Counted from the first letter of the stretch, positions 7,641-18,200 are shown. The stretch is 64,000 bases of DNA from Pseudoalteromonas luteoviolacea (GCF_021654285.1 NZ_JAKFZS010000001.1:62001-126000); one strand, 5' to 3'. Program-made: numbers and translations. The notes: generated by a model from the letters alone, not told the origin.

Positions 7641-9614
7641 TTAGGGTTCCAACTCTTTAATAAAAGTGCTCGGTTCACTAGGGGACATGATATAAGCTTG
7701 GCGTTTTGCACGGGTTAAAGCCACATAAAACAAGCGACGCTCTTCAGCATTTGGGTAGGCCTCAAGGGGGGGAAGAAATGCATCAATAATTCGGTCGTTT
7801 TGGCGCAATGCTGGCACAGAGTTTTTATCTAATCCTGTTAGAATTGTAAAGTCAGCTTCTTTGCCCTTTGCCGCATGAAATGTCATGGCAGTAATATCCA
7901 GTTGCATATACTGATCATTTAACAGCATTAACTCTTCTTTAGAAGGAAGCTGCTTATGGTAACGCGCAAGGATCATCACTGATGTATGCCCTGAATTGCG
8001 CGTTGCTATTTGCTTGATCACAGAGGTGTAAGCATTCACCGACATTTCTGGCGTGATCACAATAGAAGGCGCATCGGGCACGCTCTGCGCGCGGACTTGT
8101 TTGACAATTTGCTGCGGATTTTGGCACACAAAATGACTGGCCAAATCGAGCAAATCTTGACCATACCGGAACGTTTTATCCAGTTGCATGACTGTAGAGG
8201 CACCAAAATGATGCGTAAAATTTGTCGTAAGCCCAAGATCTGCACCATTGAAACGATAAATCGACTGCCAATCGTCTCCCACGGCAAATAAATAGCTGCG
8301 TGTATGCTGTGCTAACAATTCCTTGACCAATTCAGCCCTGACTAAAGATATATCCTGAAATTCATCGACCAATATATGCAACCAAGGACTCTTGAAACGT
8401 CCCTCTTTGACATATTTGGTTGCACGATTAATCATGTCATCATAATCAATCGTCTGTTCATTATTAAGATACAGTTGATATTCCGTGATAACAGGGCGAA
8501 ATACACTGAGCAGATCTTCAAATTCTGTTTCTAAATTTTGTAAACTGCCAAGGCTAGAAGCCTGTTTATACAAACTTATAAGATCACTAAACTGCTTAAC
8601 CAATCGCGCCACAGCACTTGCAGAAAAATCCAGTTCTCTCTCCTGTGGGTTATATCCAAAATGCACCATCAATAATTGCAGTAATCGTTGCTTGTAAGCG
8701 CCGTCTTGGCAAAGAGACACCAATGCATCGTGGATAAATTGCTGCTTCTTTTTATCGTGATGACACAACGAAGACAGAGTCGGCGGCTTCCCTTCCACTT
8801 GACCTAAAATATACGTCCCTAGACTGTGAAAAGTGCGGCAAGTGGCATCAAAATTAGCATTTTTAAGCCTATGTTGCATTTCATCTGCAGCCTCTTTGCC
8901 ATAAGCAAGCATTAAAATTTGCTCGCTGTTTGCCAGTTTTGCGTTCAGTAAATAACCCACTTTTGCGATCATCACACTGGTTTTTCCCGTGCCAGCGCCC
9001 GCGAGCAACAATTGCCTCTCATCAACAACCACACACGCTCTGCGCTGTGCTATGGTCAATGGCTTGGAAGCAACTGAATCAAAGTAGGCTTCATAATCAT
9101 GCAGCTGCTTTTTAATATAGGCTTCTCTAAACTCATCGATATCTTGCTGCTGCCATGTGTGTACTTCTTCTAAAGTGAAGCGAGTTTGAGCGAGATGCCT
9201 TTCAAAACGTTTGTCTAGCGACCAATTCAACCAATAACCCGCCAACTCTGAGGTCATTTTTTGCGCTGTAAGCAATAAGCTGTGAGACAGATAACGTTTT
9301 TCCAATAACGACTCAAGTTTAGCGATACTTTGCGTCAACTTATTAACGTGAGAGCTTAACCAGAGTTTTTGCAATTCAAATTGTGCTGCCTCTAAATCAC
9401 ATCCTTGGATCCGTACTTTAAAACTAGACTCTGGCGTAAAAACCTGAATTTTAGGTGTAATTTTACCGTTTAAAATAACTGGAGGCTGAGATTGAATTTG
9501 CCAAGTGTACAGTTTTTTTACCGATTTAGTCTCAATCACGATGCCTTTAGTCGAAATTGACATGGCACTGATCCCATCCATGAGTCGCGATAATGTATGA
9601 ACTGTAAACTGCAT
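7641..9614 (-). CDS. helD: DNA helicase IV (HelD), UvrD/Rep superfamily 1
   Basis: A 657-residue superfamily-1 3'-5' DNA helicase, close to the 684 residues of E. coli HelD. Residues 1-190 are the HelD-type N-terminal region. Helicase motifs follow in order: Q-motif region LTIAQRRACV, Walker A LLLAGAGTGKTS at about 206, motif Ia LMLAYGKEAADEM, Walker B with motif II LVDEFQDIS at about 418, motif III AVGDDWQSIYRFNGAD, motif IV DKTFRYGQ, motif V MTFHAAKGKEADF and motif VI RLFYVALTRAKR. The LVDEFQDIS...FAVGDDWQ.IYRF.GA combination is typical of HelD rather than UvrD or Rep. It is a housekeeping recombination and repair helicase with no evident link to the NRPS cluster. Confidence 0.9.
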   Translation of the reverse strand: MQFTVHTLSRLMDGISAMSISTKGIVIETKSVKKLYTWQIQSQPPVILNGKITPKIQVFTPESSFKVRIQGCDLEAAQFELQKLWLSSHVNKLTQSIAKLESLLEKRYLSHSLLLTAQKMTSELAGYWLNWSLDKRFERHLAQTRFTLEEVHTWQQQDIDEFREAYIKKQLHDYEAYFDSVASKPLTIAQRRACVVVDERQLLLAGAGTGKTSVMIAKVGYLLNAKLANSEQILMLAYGKEAADEMQHRLKNANFDATCRTFHSLGTYILGQVEGKPPTLSSLCHHDKKKQQFIHDALVSLCQDGAYKQRLLQLLMVHFGYNPQERELDFSASAVARLVKQFSDLISLYKQASSLGSLQNLETEFEDLLSVFRPVITEYQLYLNNEQTIDYDDMINRATKYVKEGRFKSPWLHILVDEFQDISLVRAELVKELLAQHTRSYLFAVGDDWQSIYRFNGADLGLTTNFTHHFGASTVMQLDKTFRYGQDLLDLASHFVCQNPQQIVKQVRAQSVPDAPSIVITPEMSVNAYTSVIKQIATRNSGHTSVMILARYHKQLPSKEELMLLNDQYMQLDITAMTFHAAKGKEADFTILTGLDKNSVPALRQNDRIIDAFLPPLEAYPNAEERRLFYVALTRAKRQAYIMSPSEPSTFIKELEP

Positions 9615-9733
9615 TAAATCTACTGAAGAAACTGAATATAAGTCAGAGTTTAGGGGAATCTAAGAGGACTGTCATTGATTATTCAATGCCATTGAACAAA
9701 TAAAGAGTAACACGGCACTTTTGCCCAAACAGC

Positions 9734-9759
9734 AAAAGGCCAGCAGAAGCTGGCCTTTT
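9734..9759 (-). terminator. Intrinsic terminator of the second TonB-dependent receptor
   Basis: An 11-bp perfect stem (9734-9744 with 9749-9759, loop AGAA on the plus strand) lies nine bases after the receptor's stop. Read on the minus strand, GGCCAGC...GCTGGCC is followed by TTTT. Confidence 0.85.
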
Positions 9760-9768
9760 ATGAGTTGC

Positions 9769-11955
9769 TTAATCTAGCCAAAAGTCTTTTCTAAATTTAA
9801 GGCCAAACTCACTGCGGTCATTGCTGCGCATGACGCCAACAAAACCAGCTTGTTGTAAACGACCAACATCATATACTTCGTTGAATACGTTTTCACCGTA
9901 TAAGGTAACTTCTGTATCGCCTTCGCTATTGGTATATGAGATATTAAAACCAAACAGCTCGCGAGACTCAATGAATTCATTTGGATTATTCACTGATTGA
10001 CCTTGCATGTCTGAGCGATAAGAGTAACTAGCGTTAACAGCCACGGTTGCACCTGAATCTAAGTCCATAAAATAAGACGGTGCAACCATAACAGTCCAAC
10101 GCGGTGTCAATGCAGGTGCGTTACCCACTGTGATACCTTGAACACCATCATCAACATGCGTAATTTCTGAGTCAAGATAACCAACTGAGCTGCGGATACT
10201 GAAATCATCTGTTACTGCAACAGTTGTCTCTAGCTCAATACCTTGCGCGCGTGACTCCCCGGCATTTTCAATATAGGTATTGAACCCATTTGACGGATCA
10301 TTAAATGGCAATGCCAAGTCTGTGTAATCAGTAACAAACAGAGCAACCATCATAGACACACGGTCGTGCACTTGGCCTTTAAAACCAACCTCGTAGTTAA
10401 GTGCCTTAGTCTCATCAAATGACACAAAGGCTTCAGCACCACCAAATGGACGCGGCGGGAAGCCACCGCTTTGGTAACCTTTTTGAATTTGTGCGTAGAC
10501 ATTCATATCACGATTTAATTGATACGCCGCATTCACGTCCCAAGTTACTTCATCAAATTCTGCTTCTGCATTTTTTGCAAAGTACGTAAAGTCAGCCTTT
10601 GCCTCTTTAGAATCCTCTGAATATCTTAAACCACCACCTAAGCTTAATCGCTCAGTAATATCAAAGCTTGCATTAAAATAAGCGGCATAAGAATCCGTTT
10701 CTTGCTCGATACGGAAAGCACCTGGTGCTGAAGGTGTATTGAACGGGCTATATACATAAGGTGCCGATGCTGTGAAGCCATCTTCGTTAAAGTAGTACAA
10801 ACCCGATACAAAGTCCCAAGAGTCGAATGTGCCATTTAACTGAAACTCAACTGAGAACTGATCAGCACCGCCTTCTTCTGGGAATTCAGATAAATGCAGT
10901 GGAGTGCCGTCATCGTCAAGCCCACCTGTGTAATCTGAGCTGCGCTTGCTGGTGATAAATTTAACCGCATATTCGTCATCGACTTGCCAATCAGCAATAA
11001 CTGAAGCGCCCCAACCTGAGTAATCTGTGCTTTCAATACCTGCTACCGTTGAACCTAAGTCATCTGGATTTTCAGGTAACATGCTTTCCTTTAGCAAAGG
11101 AAAATCACCATTATTCGGGTCATTAGGATCAAGGCCACCTGTTACTTCAATCGTATAAGGTGATTGGCCAGACTCATTGTCTACCGCATCAAGCGCAACA
11201 TTCAGACTAAAGTCACTGCTTGGCTGCCACTTAACCGCTAAACGGCCACTCACTTCTTGCTCTTCACCGATTTCTTTTTCTGGATTCGCTAGATTAACGG
11301 CATGGCCAACGCCATCACGCTCTTTGTAAGATGCATTAGCTGCAAAGCTCCACTCATCATTAATCGTTTGGTTGGTATAAATATCACCACCAAGTCTGCC
11401 ACGAGAGCCCACTTTTGACTCAACGCGCACAATGTCTTCACTACCGGGCTTTTTCGTAATGATATTAACCGCGCCGCCCAGCGTATTACGACCATACAAA
11501 GTACCTTGAGGTCCACGTAATACTTCAACACGTTCAATATTAGGTAAAGATAAGTTCGACCCCATTTGACGGCCCAAGTAAACACCGTCAACATATACAC
11601 CCACACCTGGATCTGTCGTAATTACATGATCTTGAAGACCTATACCGCGGATAAATACTGATGCATGAGCAGCGTTACCCACACCGTAACGGGTAATATT
11701 TAAGTTAGGAACAAATTTACCAATATCATCTAGATTGCTCATATTGCCTTTTTCAATGGCATCCGAGCCGATCGATGTGATCGCTGTTGGTGTTTCAAAC
11801 AGACTTTCAGTACGCTTACGTGCTGTTACCTCAATTTTTTCAAAGGTTGTGTTTTTAGCCTGAGTTTCTTCAGCTGCAAAGGAAGGTAAGCTCACTGCTG
11901 TTAAAATTGCAGCGCTTAGCGCAGATAAACCAACGCGTGGTAAAACTGTTGTCAT
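9769..11955 (-). CDS. TonB-dependent outer-membrane receptor
   Basis: A 728-residue receptor. I place the start at ATG 11955 because TTTGGAG lies just upstream and the protein then opens with a signal peptide (VGLSALSAAILTAVSLPSFAAEE, cut near residue 27); the frame is open further upstream but would bury the signal sequence. The plug shows KIEVTARKRTE, DLDDIGKFVPNL-like spacing, FIRGIGLQD, GVYVDGVYLGR and RVEVLRGPQGTLYGRNTLGGAVNIITKKP. The barrel contains a TonB-receptor ending (GLKFRKDFWLD), slightly unusual in ending with Asp. It is the receptor nearest the NRPS genes and on the same strand, so uptake of a siderophore-like product is possible but unproven. Its leader carries a terminator-like hairpin. 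Confidence 0.9.
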   Translation of the reverse strand: MTTVLPRVGLSALSAAILTAVSLPSFAAEETQAKNTTFEKIEVTARKRTESLFETPTAITSIGSDAIEKGNMSNLDDIGKFVPNLNITRYGVGNAAHASVFIRGIGLQDHVITTDPGVGVYVDGVYLGRQMGSNLSLPNIERVEVLRGPQGTLYGRNTLGGAVNIITKKPGSEDIVRVESKVGSRGRLGGDIYTNQTINDEWSFAANASYKERDGVGHAVNLANPEKEIGEEQEVSGRLAVKWQPSSDFSLNVALDAVDNESGQSPYTIEVTGGLDPNDPNNGDFPLLKESMLPENPDDLGSTVAGIESTDYSGWGASVIADWQVDDEYAVKFITSKRSSDYTGGLDDDGTPLHLSEFPEEGGADQFSVEFQLNGTFDSWDFVSGLYYFNEDGFTASAPYVYSPFNTPSAPGAFRIEQETDSYAAYFNASFDITERLSLGGGLRYSEDSKEAKADFTYFAKNAEAEFDEVTWDVNAAYQLNRDMNVYAQIQKGYQSGGFPPRPFGGAEAFVSFDETKALNYEVGFKGQVHDRVSMMVALFVTDYTDLALPFNDPSNGFNTYIENAGESRAQGIELETTVAVTDDFSIRSSVGYLDSEITHVDDGVQGITVGNAPALTPRWTVMVAPSYFMDLDSGATVAVNASYSYRSDMQGQSVNNPNEFIESRELFGFNISYTNSEGDTEVTLYGENVFNEVYDVGRLQQAGFVGVMRSNDRSEFGLKFRKDFWLD

Positions 11956-12031
11956 AAAATCTCCAAAGGAATCGCCGTGTGTGTTCAGCCTGAGGCTGGC
12001 TGTTAGCTTATGCTGTGTGAAAAACAGACAT

Positions 12032-12060
12032 AAAAAAAGATGCGTAAAACGCACCTCTTT
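12032..12060 (-). promoter_or_regulatory. Terminator-like hairpin in the receptor's 5' leader
   Basis: On the minus strand an 11-bp stem (12049-12059 pairing with 12035-12045, two G-U pairs, TTT loop) runs straight into a seven-T tract ending at 12032. It lies between a perfect TATAAT and the start codon at 11955, so it could act as a transcription attenuator. The reading frame through the leader is open, so a leader peptide is also possible. Confidence 0.45.
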
Positions 12061-12073
12061 CCTCTGGAAGGTT

Positions 12074-12079
12074 ATTATA
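12074..12079 (-). promoter_or_regulatory. Putative -10 box for the receptor gene
   Basis: A perfect TATAAT on the minus strand with a poor T-rich hexamer 17 bases upstream in place of a -35. It would give a leader of about 110 bases before ATG 11955. The gap 11956-12236 holds this promoter region and no gene I can support. Confidence 0.4.
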
Positions 12080-12236
12080 CCCATTTATCGAATGATAAAA
12101 AATAAAAATTTTCACTTTTTTATTTTTGTAGCATAAATGAAGCGGCATATAACGAATTTAAACGCCATTGACCAGCGCTCAAAAAACATTCATTTATTAC
12201 GCACTGCCAATTAATAAGTTATTTGCTATCAAATAA

Positions 12237-13673
12237 TTAGACTGTCAATTTAGACCGATTACTTTCCTCATATACAAGCGTTTCTGTCGCACCATTAGAA
12301 GTATTTATGACTCCATTAGTTTGGCTGCATGATGTTTTCACTAGCCTAACCCATACACCCGAATAAGTATGACTAAAACTGAATGCTCCCCATACAGGAT
12401 AACTCGCAATTAGACTCGTACTTGCTTTAGAGAAAACCTTATCAGGCTGACAGTAGGCTTGAATAAAATATCCTTCAGACCGACAAGCAAGCGCTACTGT
12501 ATTTTGCCATTTTGCTTTTTCGGTGTACTTACCGACAGTCACATCCTTGCCTTGGGCACCAACACCCGGCTTAATAACGAATTGGTTTTTATGATTATTT
12601 AATAGACTTTTCAACTCGACAATCTCCCCCCCCCATTCAACTTCAGTACTCGTCGCACAAGCTCCCCAAGTAATAAAGTTATGAATTTGCGCCTGCTCCT
12701 CTTTATTGAACAAATGACTATCACGCATATTCCAAAGTAGGCCTAAATTGCGCTTATCATTGATCAAGAGACTAAATGGATTCTCAGGTAAGGCAACATT
12801 ACCAGCATAAAAGCTCTCCATAATTTGAGACTCAGCCTCCAATCTACCTAGCTCCCAACTGCCAAACGGATTGATAAAACAGTGTACTTTTTCTTTACCT
12901 AACCACACCTCATTATTGTTAAAAGTCAAACGCTCTATTGAATCAATAAAGTGCGGCACTACTTGTACATTTGACGTTCGACAGACTTTGATAAATTCAA
13001 ATTGTAAAAAGCCCAACATTTGTCTAGAAACAATATTCATGTCGCACAAAAATACAATATTACAATCGCCATCTGGCGATATGCGTTTACTTTCTACCAT
13101 GCTACATGTGATGTTTTTAATCATTTCTGAGAGGGGATCTCGACAAAAAACATTCCCCCGCTCCTGTACAAAATCACTGAAAGTGCCAGCACCTCTATAA
13201 AGAGAATCAAAAAAGCGTACTTCCCACCCACCTAGATTTGAGCCGACATTTAATTCAAGTACTTTAAAAGTACCATTTGAGTATGTTAAATCTGCTCGAC
13301 ACAATAATACTTCTAACGGATTTGCGTGTATTGCCTTGCGAATTATCTCTTCATTTACCTGATAAAATTTTGCAAATTCATTTGGCTCTCTTTCAAACCA
13401 GTCGATAAGCATTTTAGCAACCAGTTTCGGAATAGACTCAACACAATCCGAGAGTTGTCCCTTAATATTTTGATTAATAATTAGCGGTAAAGCATTTATT
13501 TCATATGGCATCAATTCTTTTAATATTGAGCCTTCTTTGCTCCCGAGATTTAATCTGTCAAAACGTGCTTTACTGGCATTAACATAAGCACATAGCTCTC
13601 TATTTTTTTTCGATAACTTGTCCAGAGTATCCAACACATCTGTGTGGCTTTCTAAATCAATAAGACTTGTCAT
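12237..13673 (-). CDS. ATP-grasp-like ligase, paralogue A (glutathionylspermidine-synthase-like fold)
   Basis: A 478-residue protein homologous to the two proteins at 60086-61519 and 61521-62891. Shared motifs: a mid-protein acidic strand with KVLELNVGSNLGGWE at about 133-147, NPFSLLINDKRNLGLLW at about 298-314, FVIKPGVGAQGKDVTVGK at about 368-385, and a terminal INTSNGATETLVYEE. The Lys strand with a Gly-rich loop and the distal Glu/Asn residues resemble ATP-grasp enzymes that join carboxylates to amines through acyl-phosphates. This family reading is from motif shape, not from a search. It has a strong ribosome binding site (AGGAGCTTTAAA) and sits between the methyltransferase and the receptor, separated from the methyltransferase by a terminator. 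Substrate unknown; a role in maturing the NRPS product is inferred from the paralogues inside the operon. Confidence 0.65.
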   Translation of the reverse strand: MTSLIDLESHTDVLDTLDKLSKKNRELCAYVNASKARFDRLNLGSKEGSILKELMPYEINALPLIINQNIKGQLSDCVESIPKLVAKMLIDWFEREPNEFAKFYQVNEEIIRKAIHANPLEVLLCRADLTYSNGTFKVLELNVGSNLGGWEVRFFDSLYRGAGTFSDFVQERGNVFCRDPLSEMIKNITCSMVESKRISPDGDCNIVFLCDMNIVSRQMLGFLQFEFIKVCRTSNVQVVPHFIDSIERLTFNNNEVWLGKEKVHCFINPFGSWELGRLEAESQIMESFYAGNVALPENPFSLLINDKRNLGLLWNMRDSHLFNKEEQAQIHNFITWGACATSTEVEWGGEIVELKSLLNNHKNQFVIKPGVGAQGKDVTVGKYTEKAKWQNTVALACRSEGYFIQAYCQPDKVFSKASTSLIASYPVWGAFSFSHTYSGVWVRLVKTSCSQTNGVINTSNGATETLVYEESNRSKLTV

Positions 13674-13829
13674 TTTAAAGCTCCTACTTTATTTTCTCGC
13701 TTAAAAATACAGTTTGTTGTCGCTGATAAAGCTCTTTAAAGTCGCAATAAAGACAAGACTTCATCATTTTTAAGCCAGATCCCGACTTCACAAAATGTAT
13801 TCCTTTTCAGCTTCGCCATATTGGTGGGT

Positions 13830-13850
13830 AAAAGTTGCAAAGCAACTTTT
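13830..13850 (-). terminator. Intrinsic terminator after the methyltransferase gene
   Basis: A 9-bp perfect stem (13830-13838 with 13842-13850, three-base loop) ends in TTTT on the minus strand, 20 bases after the methyltransferase stop. It implies that the ATP-grasp-like gene at 12237 has its own promoter in 13674-13829. Confidence 0.75.
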
Positions 13851-13870
13851 ATAATCTTTTCCTCAACAGC

Positions 13871-15157
13871 TTAAACAGCGCATATATAAGGGTAGGCAGG
13901 TGTCGTTAAATGCAGCCTTAGCTCATTAATTTCATATTGAGATAACGAGAGATTTAACTCAGCCAGTATCTGTGCAATTGTTTTATCGCCTTTACATTTC
14001 ATAAAGACCTTAGCCGCGACTTTATCTTGAGGGAACTTCGGATGAGGTTTACTTTTTGGGGTCTCCTCAGCAATGAATTCATTGTCATCCTGAATAACAA
14101 AATGCTGGTACTCACACGACATTTTAGTGAATCGCGTACTTAAAAATTCCTCACATATTTTTTTAATCGGCTTGGCGGCATAAGATGAGTCTTTGCGTTG
14201 AACATAAAACCATATATGAGGGGACTGCTCCAATTTGAGTAGGTTTCCAATTTTCCAACGCTCTACGTCTGGTAACGTATGGTATTGCTGCTGTACTTTT
14301 TCATCTCCAAATTTAACATCCCAAGATAATCTTCCCTCGGCTTTGTCCCATGAGTTTAAACACGGAGCGACAATCTCTAAATTACACTGCTGAACAAGAT
14401 CATCAAAGCTTTCAACCGTATAACTATATTCCACAGGTTGGAGAATGGCGTCGGCCATCGCGCTTTCATTCCAATTTCTCATCGTATTTATGAACGCACT
14501 CATAAAATCACTGTAGTTTGCACTGTCATCATTGATCATACGTTCAGATATCGAATGCTCTAATTCAGTATTTGGATTGTCCGTTGTTGAACACAGCATT
14601 CTAATCGCTTTTTGAAGAGACGTTGTTGTAATTCTGTGGTAGTAGTTATATACGAATAACTCAAGGATCCCATCTTGCTTTAATGCTTTAGTTAGGGCCC
14701 TCAGAGGCATGGAAGGGTCATAATTATGATGTATCACACCTGTACAAATAATAAGGTCAAATTCTTCTTCATAGCATACCTCATTTAAACTTCTCTCTTC
14801 TAATCTCAAGTTTGTAACATTTAGCTGCTCTGCTAAGGAGCGTGCCGCAGCCAGTGATTCTTTAGATAAATCTGTACCTAAGACTTCAGATTCAGGATAC
14901 TTAAGTGCTGTGATCACTGCTTGGTTAGTACCACAACCTGCAACCCAAATTTTAGGCTGATTGACAACCCTACTATTATCAAAATAACCCAATTCCTGAT
15001 TTAAAGCTGTAAGCCAAAGCGCTTGCGAGCTGTACTTCTCTAAAAATGAAGGGTACCAAGGAAAATTATATCGGCCGTAAAACTTTTTATTTATTCTATC
15101 GACATCTTCTGTCGATATGGCCACTGAAGTATTAAATTGATGTTGATTATTTAGCAT
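13871..15157 (-). CDS. Class I SAM-dependent methyltransferase with C-terminal extension
   Basis: A 428-residue protein. The Rossmann methyltransferase domain covers about 60-200: motif I IWVAGCGTNQA at about 70-80 (GCGTNQ in place of the usual GxGxG), the acidic end of strand 2 EVLGTDLSKESL, FDLIICTGVIHH and the post-motif LKQDGILELFVYNYYH. The remaining 220 residues include a separate helical C-terminal domain (KGDKTIAQILAELNLSLSQYEINEL) that looks like a small winged-helix or PqqD-like fold, a guess from pattern only. AAGGAT precedes ATG 15157. It lies directly downstream of the NRPS operon terminator and upstream of the ATP-grasp-like gene, so it is a likely tailoring enzyme methylating the peptide or a precursor; N-, O- or C-methylation cannot be told. 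Confidence 0.8.
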   Translation of the reverse strand: MLNNQHQFNTSVAISTEDVDRINKKFYGRYNFPWYPSFLEKYSSQALWLTALNQELGYFDNSRVVNQPKIWVAGCGTNQAVITALKYPESEVLGTDLSKESLAAARSLAEQLNVTNLRLEERSLNEVCYEEEFDLIICTGVIHHNYDPSMPLRALTKALKQDGILELFVYNYYHRITTTSLQKAIRMLCSTTDNPNTELEHSISERMINDDSANYSDFMSAFINTMRNWNESAMADAILQPVEYSYTVESFDDLVQQCNLEIVAPCLNSWDKAEGRLSWDVKFGDEKVQQQYHTLPDVERWKIGNLLKLEQSPHIWFYVQRKDSSYAAKPIKKICEEFLSTRFTKMSCEYQHFVIQDDNEFIAEETPKSKPHPKFPQDKVAAKVFMKCKGDKTIAQILAELNLSLSQYEINELRLHLTTPAYPYICAV

Positions 15158-15250
15158 TATTTTTATCCTTATTTGCTATTAAATTAAACAGCAGATGTTC
15201 CATGCACAAAGAGGCTGAAAGCCCGAGTGAACGCGTGTTTGATACTAAAG

Positions 15251-15278
15251 AAAAAGCGCGAGCACTTTCATGCTCGCG
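15251..15278 (-). terminator. Intrinsic terminator of the NRPS operon
   Basis: An 8-bp GC-rich stem CGCGAGCA/TGCTCGCG (15257-15264 with 15271-15278) with a six-base loop is followed on the minus strand by GCTTTTTC. It starts 20 bases after the stop of the last NRPS gene and separates the operon from the methyltransferase gene. Confidence 0.85.
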
Positions 15279-15298
15279 GCATAGACATGATGAATTTC

Positions 15299-18200
15299 TC
15301 AGACCTGATAGAGTTGAACGCTTTTCTTCAAGCCTTCAAGCAAAGCATCATAGTTTTCTTCATCTAGGAAGTTTTCATGGTTCCCATCTACGTTAAATTC
15401 GATCAAGCTTTTTTTATTTAACGCCTGCCATGCTCGTGAAAGCTCTGCTTTATGTGGGTTATCATTCGCCGAAAAGTGAATGATGTCGCCACACCATGAC
15501 ATTGGCAAAGCCCGCTTTTCAGACAGTAAGTAATTGACCATAAAATCGATGAAATATACAGGGTCAATATCCTTAAACAGCTGGCTAACACTTGAATCGC
15601 GTAAATGAGTTAAAAGCCGTTGTTTTTGCATATCCAGTGAAAGCGTGTCCACGTCATTACATAGTTGTTCATATCCGTGTTGGTCTAGTACCAACTCAGC
15701 CACTCTTGGCACAACCTCTGCCTGAGACACTTCTAGAGCGCTATTGAACCCTAAAGGCCAACTATCAAATGACATTAAAACCGCCTGCTCATTTGACTGA
15801 TTTGCGAGTTCGCATAGATGCATTGCAATCGCACCACCCGAGGAAACACCACCAAAATAATAGGGGCCTTTTGGTTTATAACGTCGAATTTCTTGCCAAT
15901 AATACGCTGCTAATTGACCGAGAGAATCAAACTCAACTTGTTGATTAGTTAAGAAGGGCGCCTGAATGCCAGTGACTCGACAGACCTTCTTCATGGCTCT
16001 AGCCACTGCTTGAACAGTGTTTAATGTGCCTAATAAAGGGTGTACAACGAATAGCTCCACCGGCTCTATCGGACCATCGTTTAATTTGAGGATCACAGGA
16101 GAACCTTGCTGCTTGTCTCCTTCGTCAATTAAGCAAGCGATTTCCTCAATGGTTTGATACTCCATTAATTGATTGATTGAGATTGCATATCCAGCCTCTT
16201 GCAGCTTAGTCGTCAGCGTTACAAGCCTTAATGAATCCCCACCCGCTTCAAAGAAATTTTCATCAATTGAGCATTGTACTCGCTGTAAAACACCTTCCCA
16301 TATCCTTGCTATATCTTGCTCTAATCGCGACTGTGGTCGCTTAACCTCTCTCTTATCTCCTATTTGGAAATCAACCTTGAGAAGCTGCTTTTTATCAACT
16401 TTACCATTACTATTTAGGGGAAATTGAGCAACTTCAATGAACCGTGCAGGAACCATATAATCTGGTAACTTTCGCCTCAGCGAATGTCTCAGCTTACTCT
16501 CTGATTTTTGCGTATCCTCATTTGCATCAGCCGCATATACGATAAAGGCAATCAGCTGATTGCTGATCTCACCTTCAATCACGACAGCCGCAACATCGTT
16601 GATACATGACTCTTTTCGAATATTATACTCGACATCAGCAAGCTCGATTCGATGTCCGCTTACTTTCACTTGGTCATCAAACCTACCGATAAATTCAAGG
16701 CTGAGATCATGATGCCACCTTACACGGTCACCAGTTAGATATACCCGCTGTTCATTCGAGCCTAGCAAGCTAAGGTTTACAAACTTATCGTCAGTTAATG
16801 ATGACTTGCCCCAATAACCCGCAGCTAAACTCGCTCCAGCAATTGCCAATTGCCCTTCTTGACCAGGACTAACGCAAGCCATATTGTCATCGAGTACAAA
16901 ATGGCTATACCCTCCAAGCGACTGAGATAACCGTACCTTATCTGCTTGTGTATCACCCTGTACAATCTTAGTGACATTGGACCATACAGTCGCTTCTGTC
17001 GGCCCGTAACAGTTCCACACATTTTCTGTCGCACAAAAAAGTGTTTTTTGCAGCTCTGCCGTAAGTGGCTCTCCGCCACATAATAACGTGCAATACGGGG
17101 GGATTTTCCACCCTGCCGCTATTAACTGCTTATAGCGTGAAGGGGTTGCTTGGATCAAGTCCGGCTCTAATTCCGACAATAAGTTCGCCAACGCAAACAC
17201 ATCCTTGCTTTCCTGAGACTCTATAATGCGACATGCATTGCCAGTCAGGATACTGCCAAACCATTCAAATAATGCAATATCAAAGGAAATAGGCGTTAAG
17301 AGTACCCATTGCTTATCTGCACTCGGCGTAAGCCGATCCAACATGGCCGACATAAAATTCATAACCGCATTATGCGCAACAGCGACCCCTTTAGGCTTGC
17401 CTGTTGTACCTGACGTATAAATCACATAAGCAATTGAATCGGGTTGCGTCTCAGGCAGTGGCAATTGAGCTTGGCTCAATGGCGTTTCCAACAATGCTTT
17501 TAAATCCCATAGACTCAACTGTAGCTCTTGTAAACGCTCATCGTGCTTTTGCTCAACAAGAATACCTGCCATCTCCGCATCACTTACAATATCAATGATG
17601 CGAGCTTGAGGTAATGTATTACTCAAAGGTACATAAGCCGCGCCAGATTTAAGTACGCCCAGCATAGCCACAATCATAAAAACTGAAGGCTGGACAGCAA
17701 TGCCCACACGATCTCCCTCTGTCACGCCCAGCGCCCGAAGGTGGTGGGCAAGATGTGTGGACTGCTCATCTAATTCGGCATAGGTCAATCTTGCACTTGA
17801 AGTGGTAAGTGCAACTTCTTGACCTAGCTTAGTGCATTGTTCAGCCAATGCAGCCGTTATGGTATTAGGTGCTATCCATGTGCCTTTTTGTTTAGATAAG
17901 TGCTGATAACATACCTGCAATTGCGAATAGGGCATAAGCGTTAATTGAGATAGTTTTGTCTCAGCCTGAGTCGTCATTTGCTCAATCAAATAGCCAAACG
18001 ATTGTTCTAACTGAACTATATGATCCGCAGCAAACAACGCAGTGCAATACTCTAAAGAACATACTATCTGGTTGGGTGACTCGCTGATATTTAACGTCAG
18101 ATCATGTTTGGTTGCAATGGGGCTATGCAGCTCTTGAATAAGCTCTATATCCTGGGTAGATCTTCGTGCAACATTCACCATAATCTGAAAAATCGGTGAA

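Noticed and set aside
7641-9614. UvrD-type helicase as part of a defence system
   Set aside because: Length, motifs and N-terminal region match housekeeping HelD, and no nuclease or other defence partner is adjacent.
11956-12084. Longer N-terminus for the second TonB-dependent receptor from ATG 12084
   Set aside because: It would bury the signal peptide and run through the promoter-like and terminator-like elements; ATG 11955 has a ribosome binding site and a normal signal sequence.
9769-15157. Siderophore assignment for the NRPS product because of the nearby TonB-dependent receptor
   Set aside because: No hydroxamate, catechol or hydroxy-acid forming enzyme is visible and the receptor has its own terminator and promoter; proximity alone is weak evidence.
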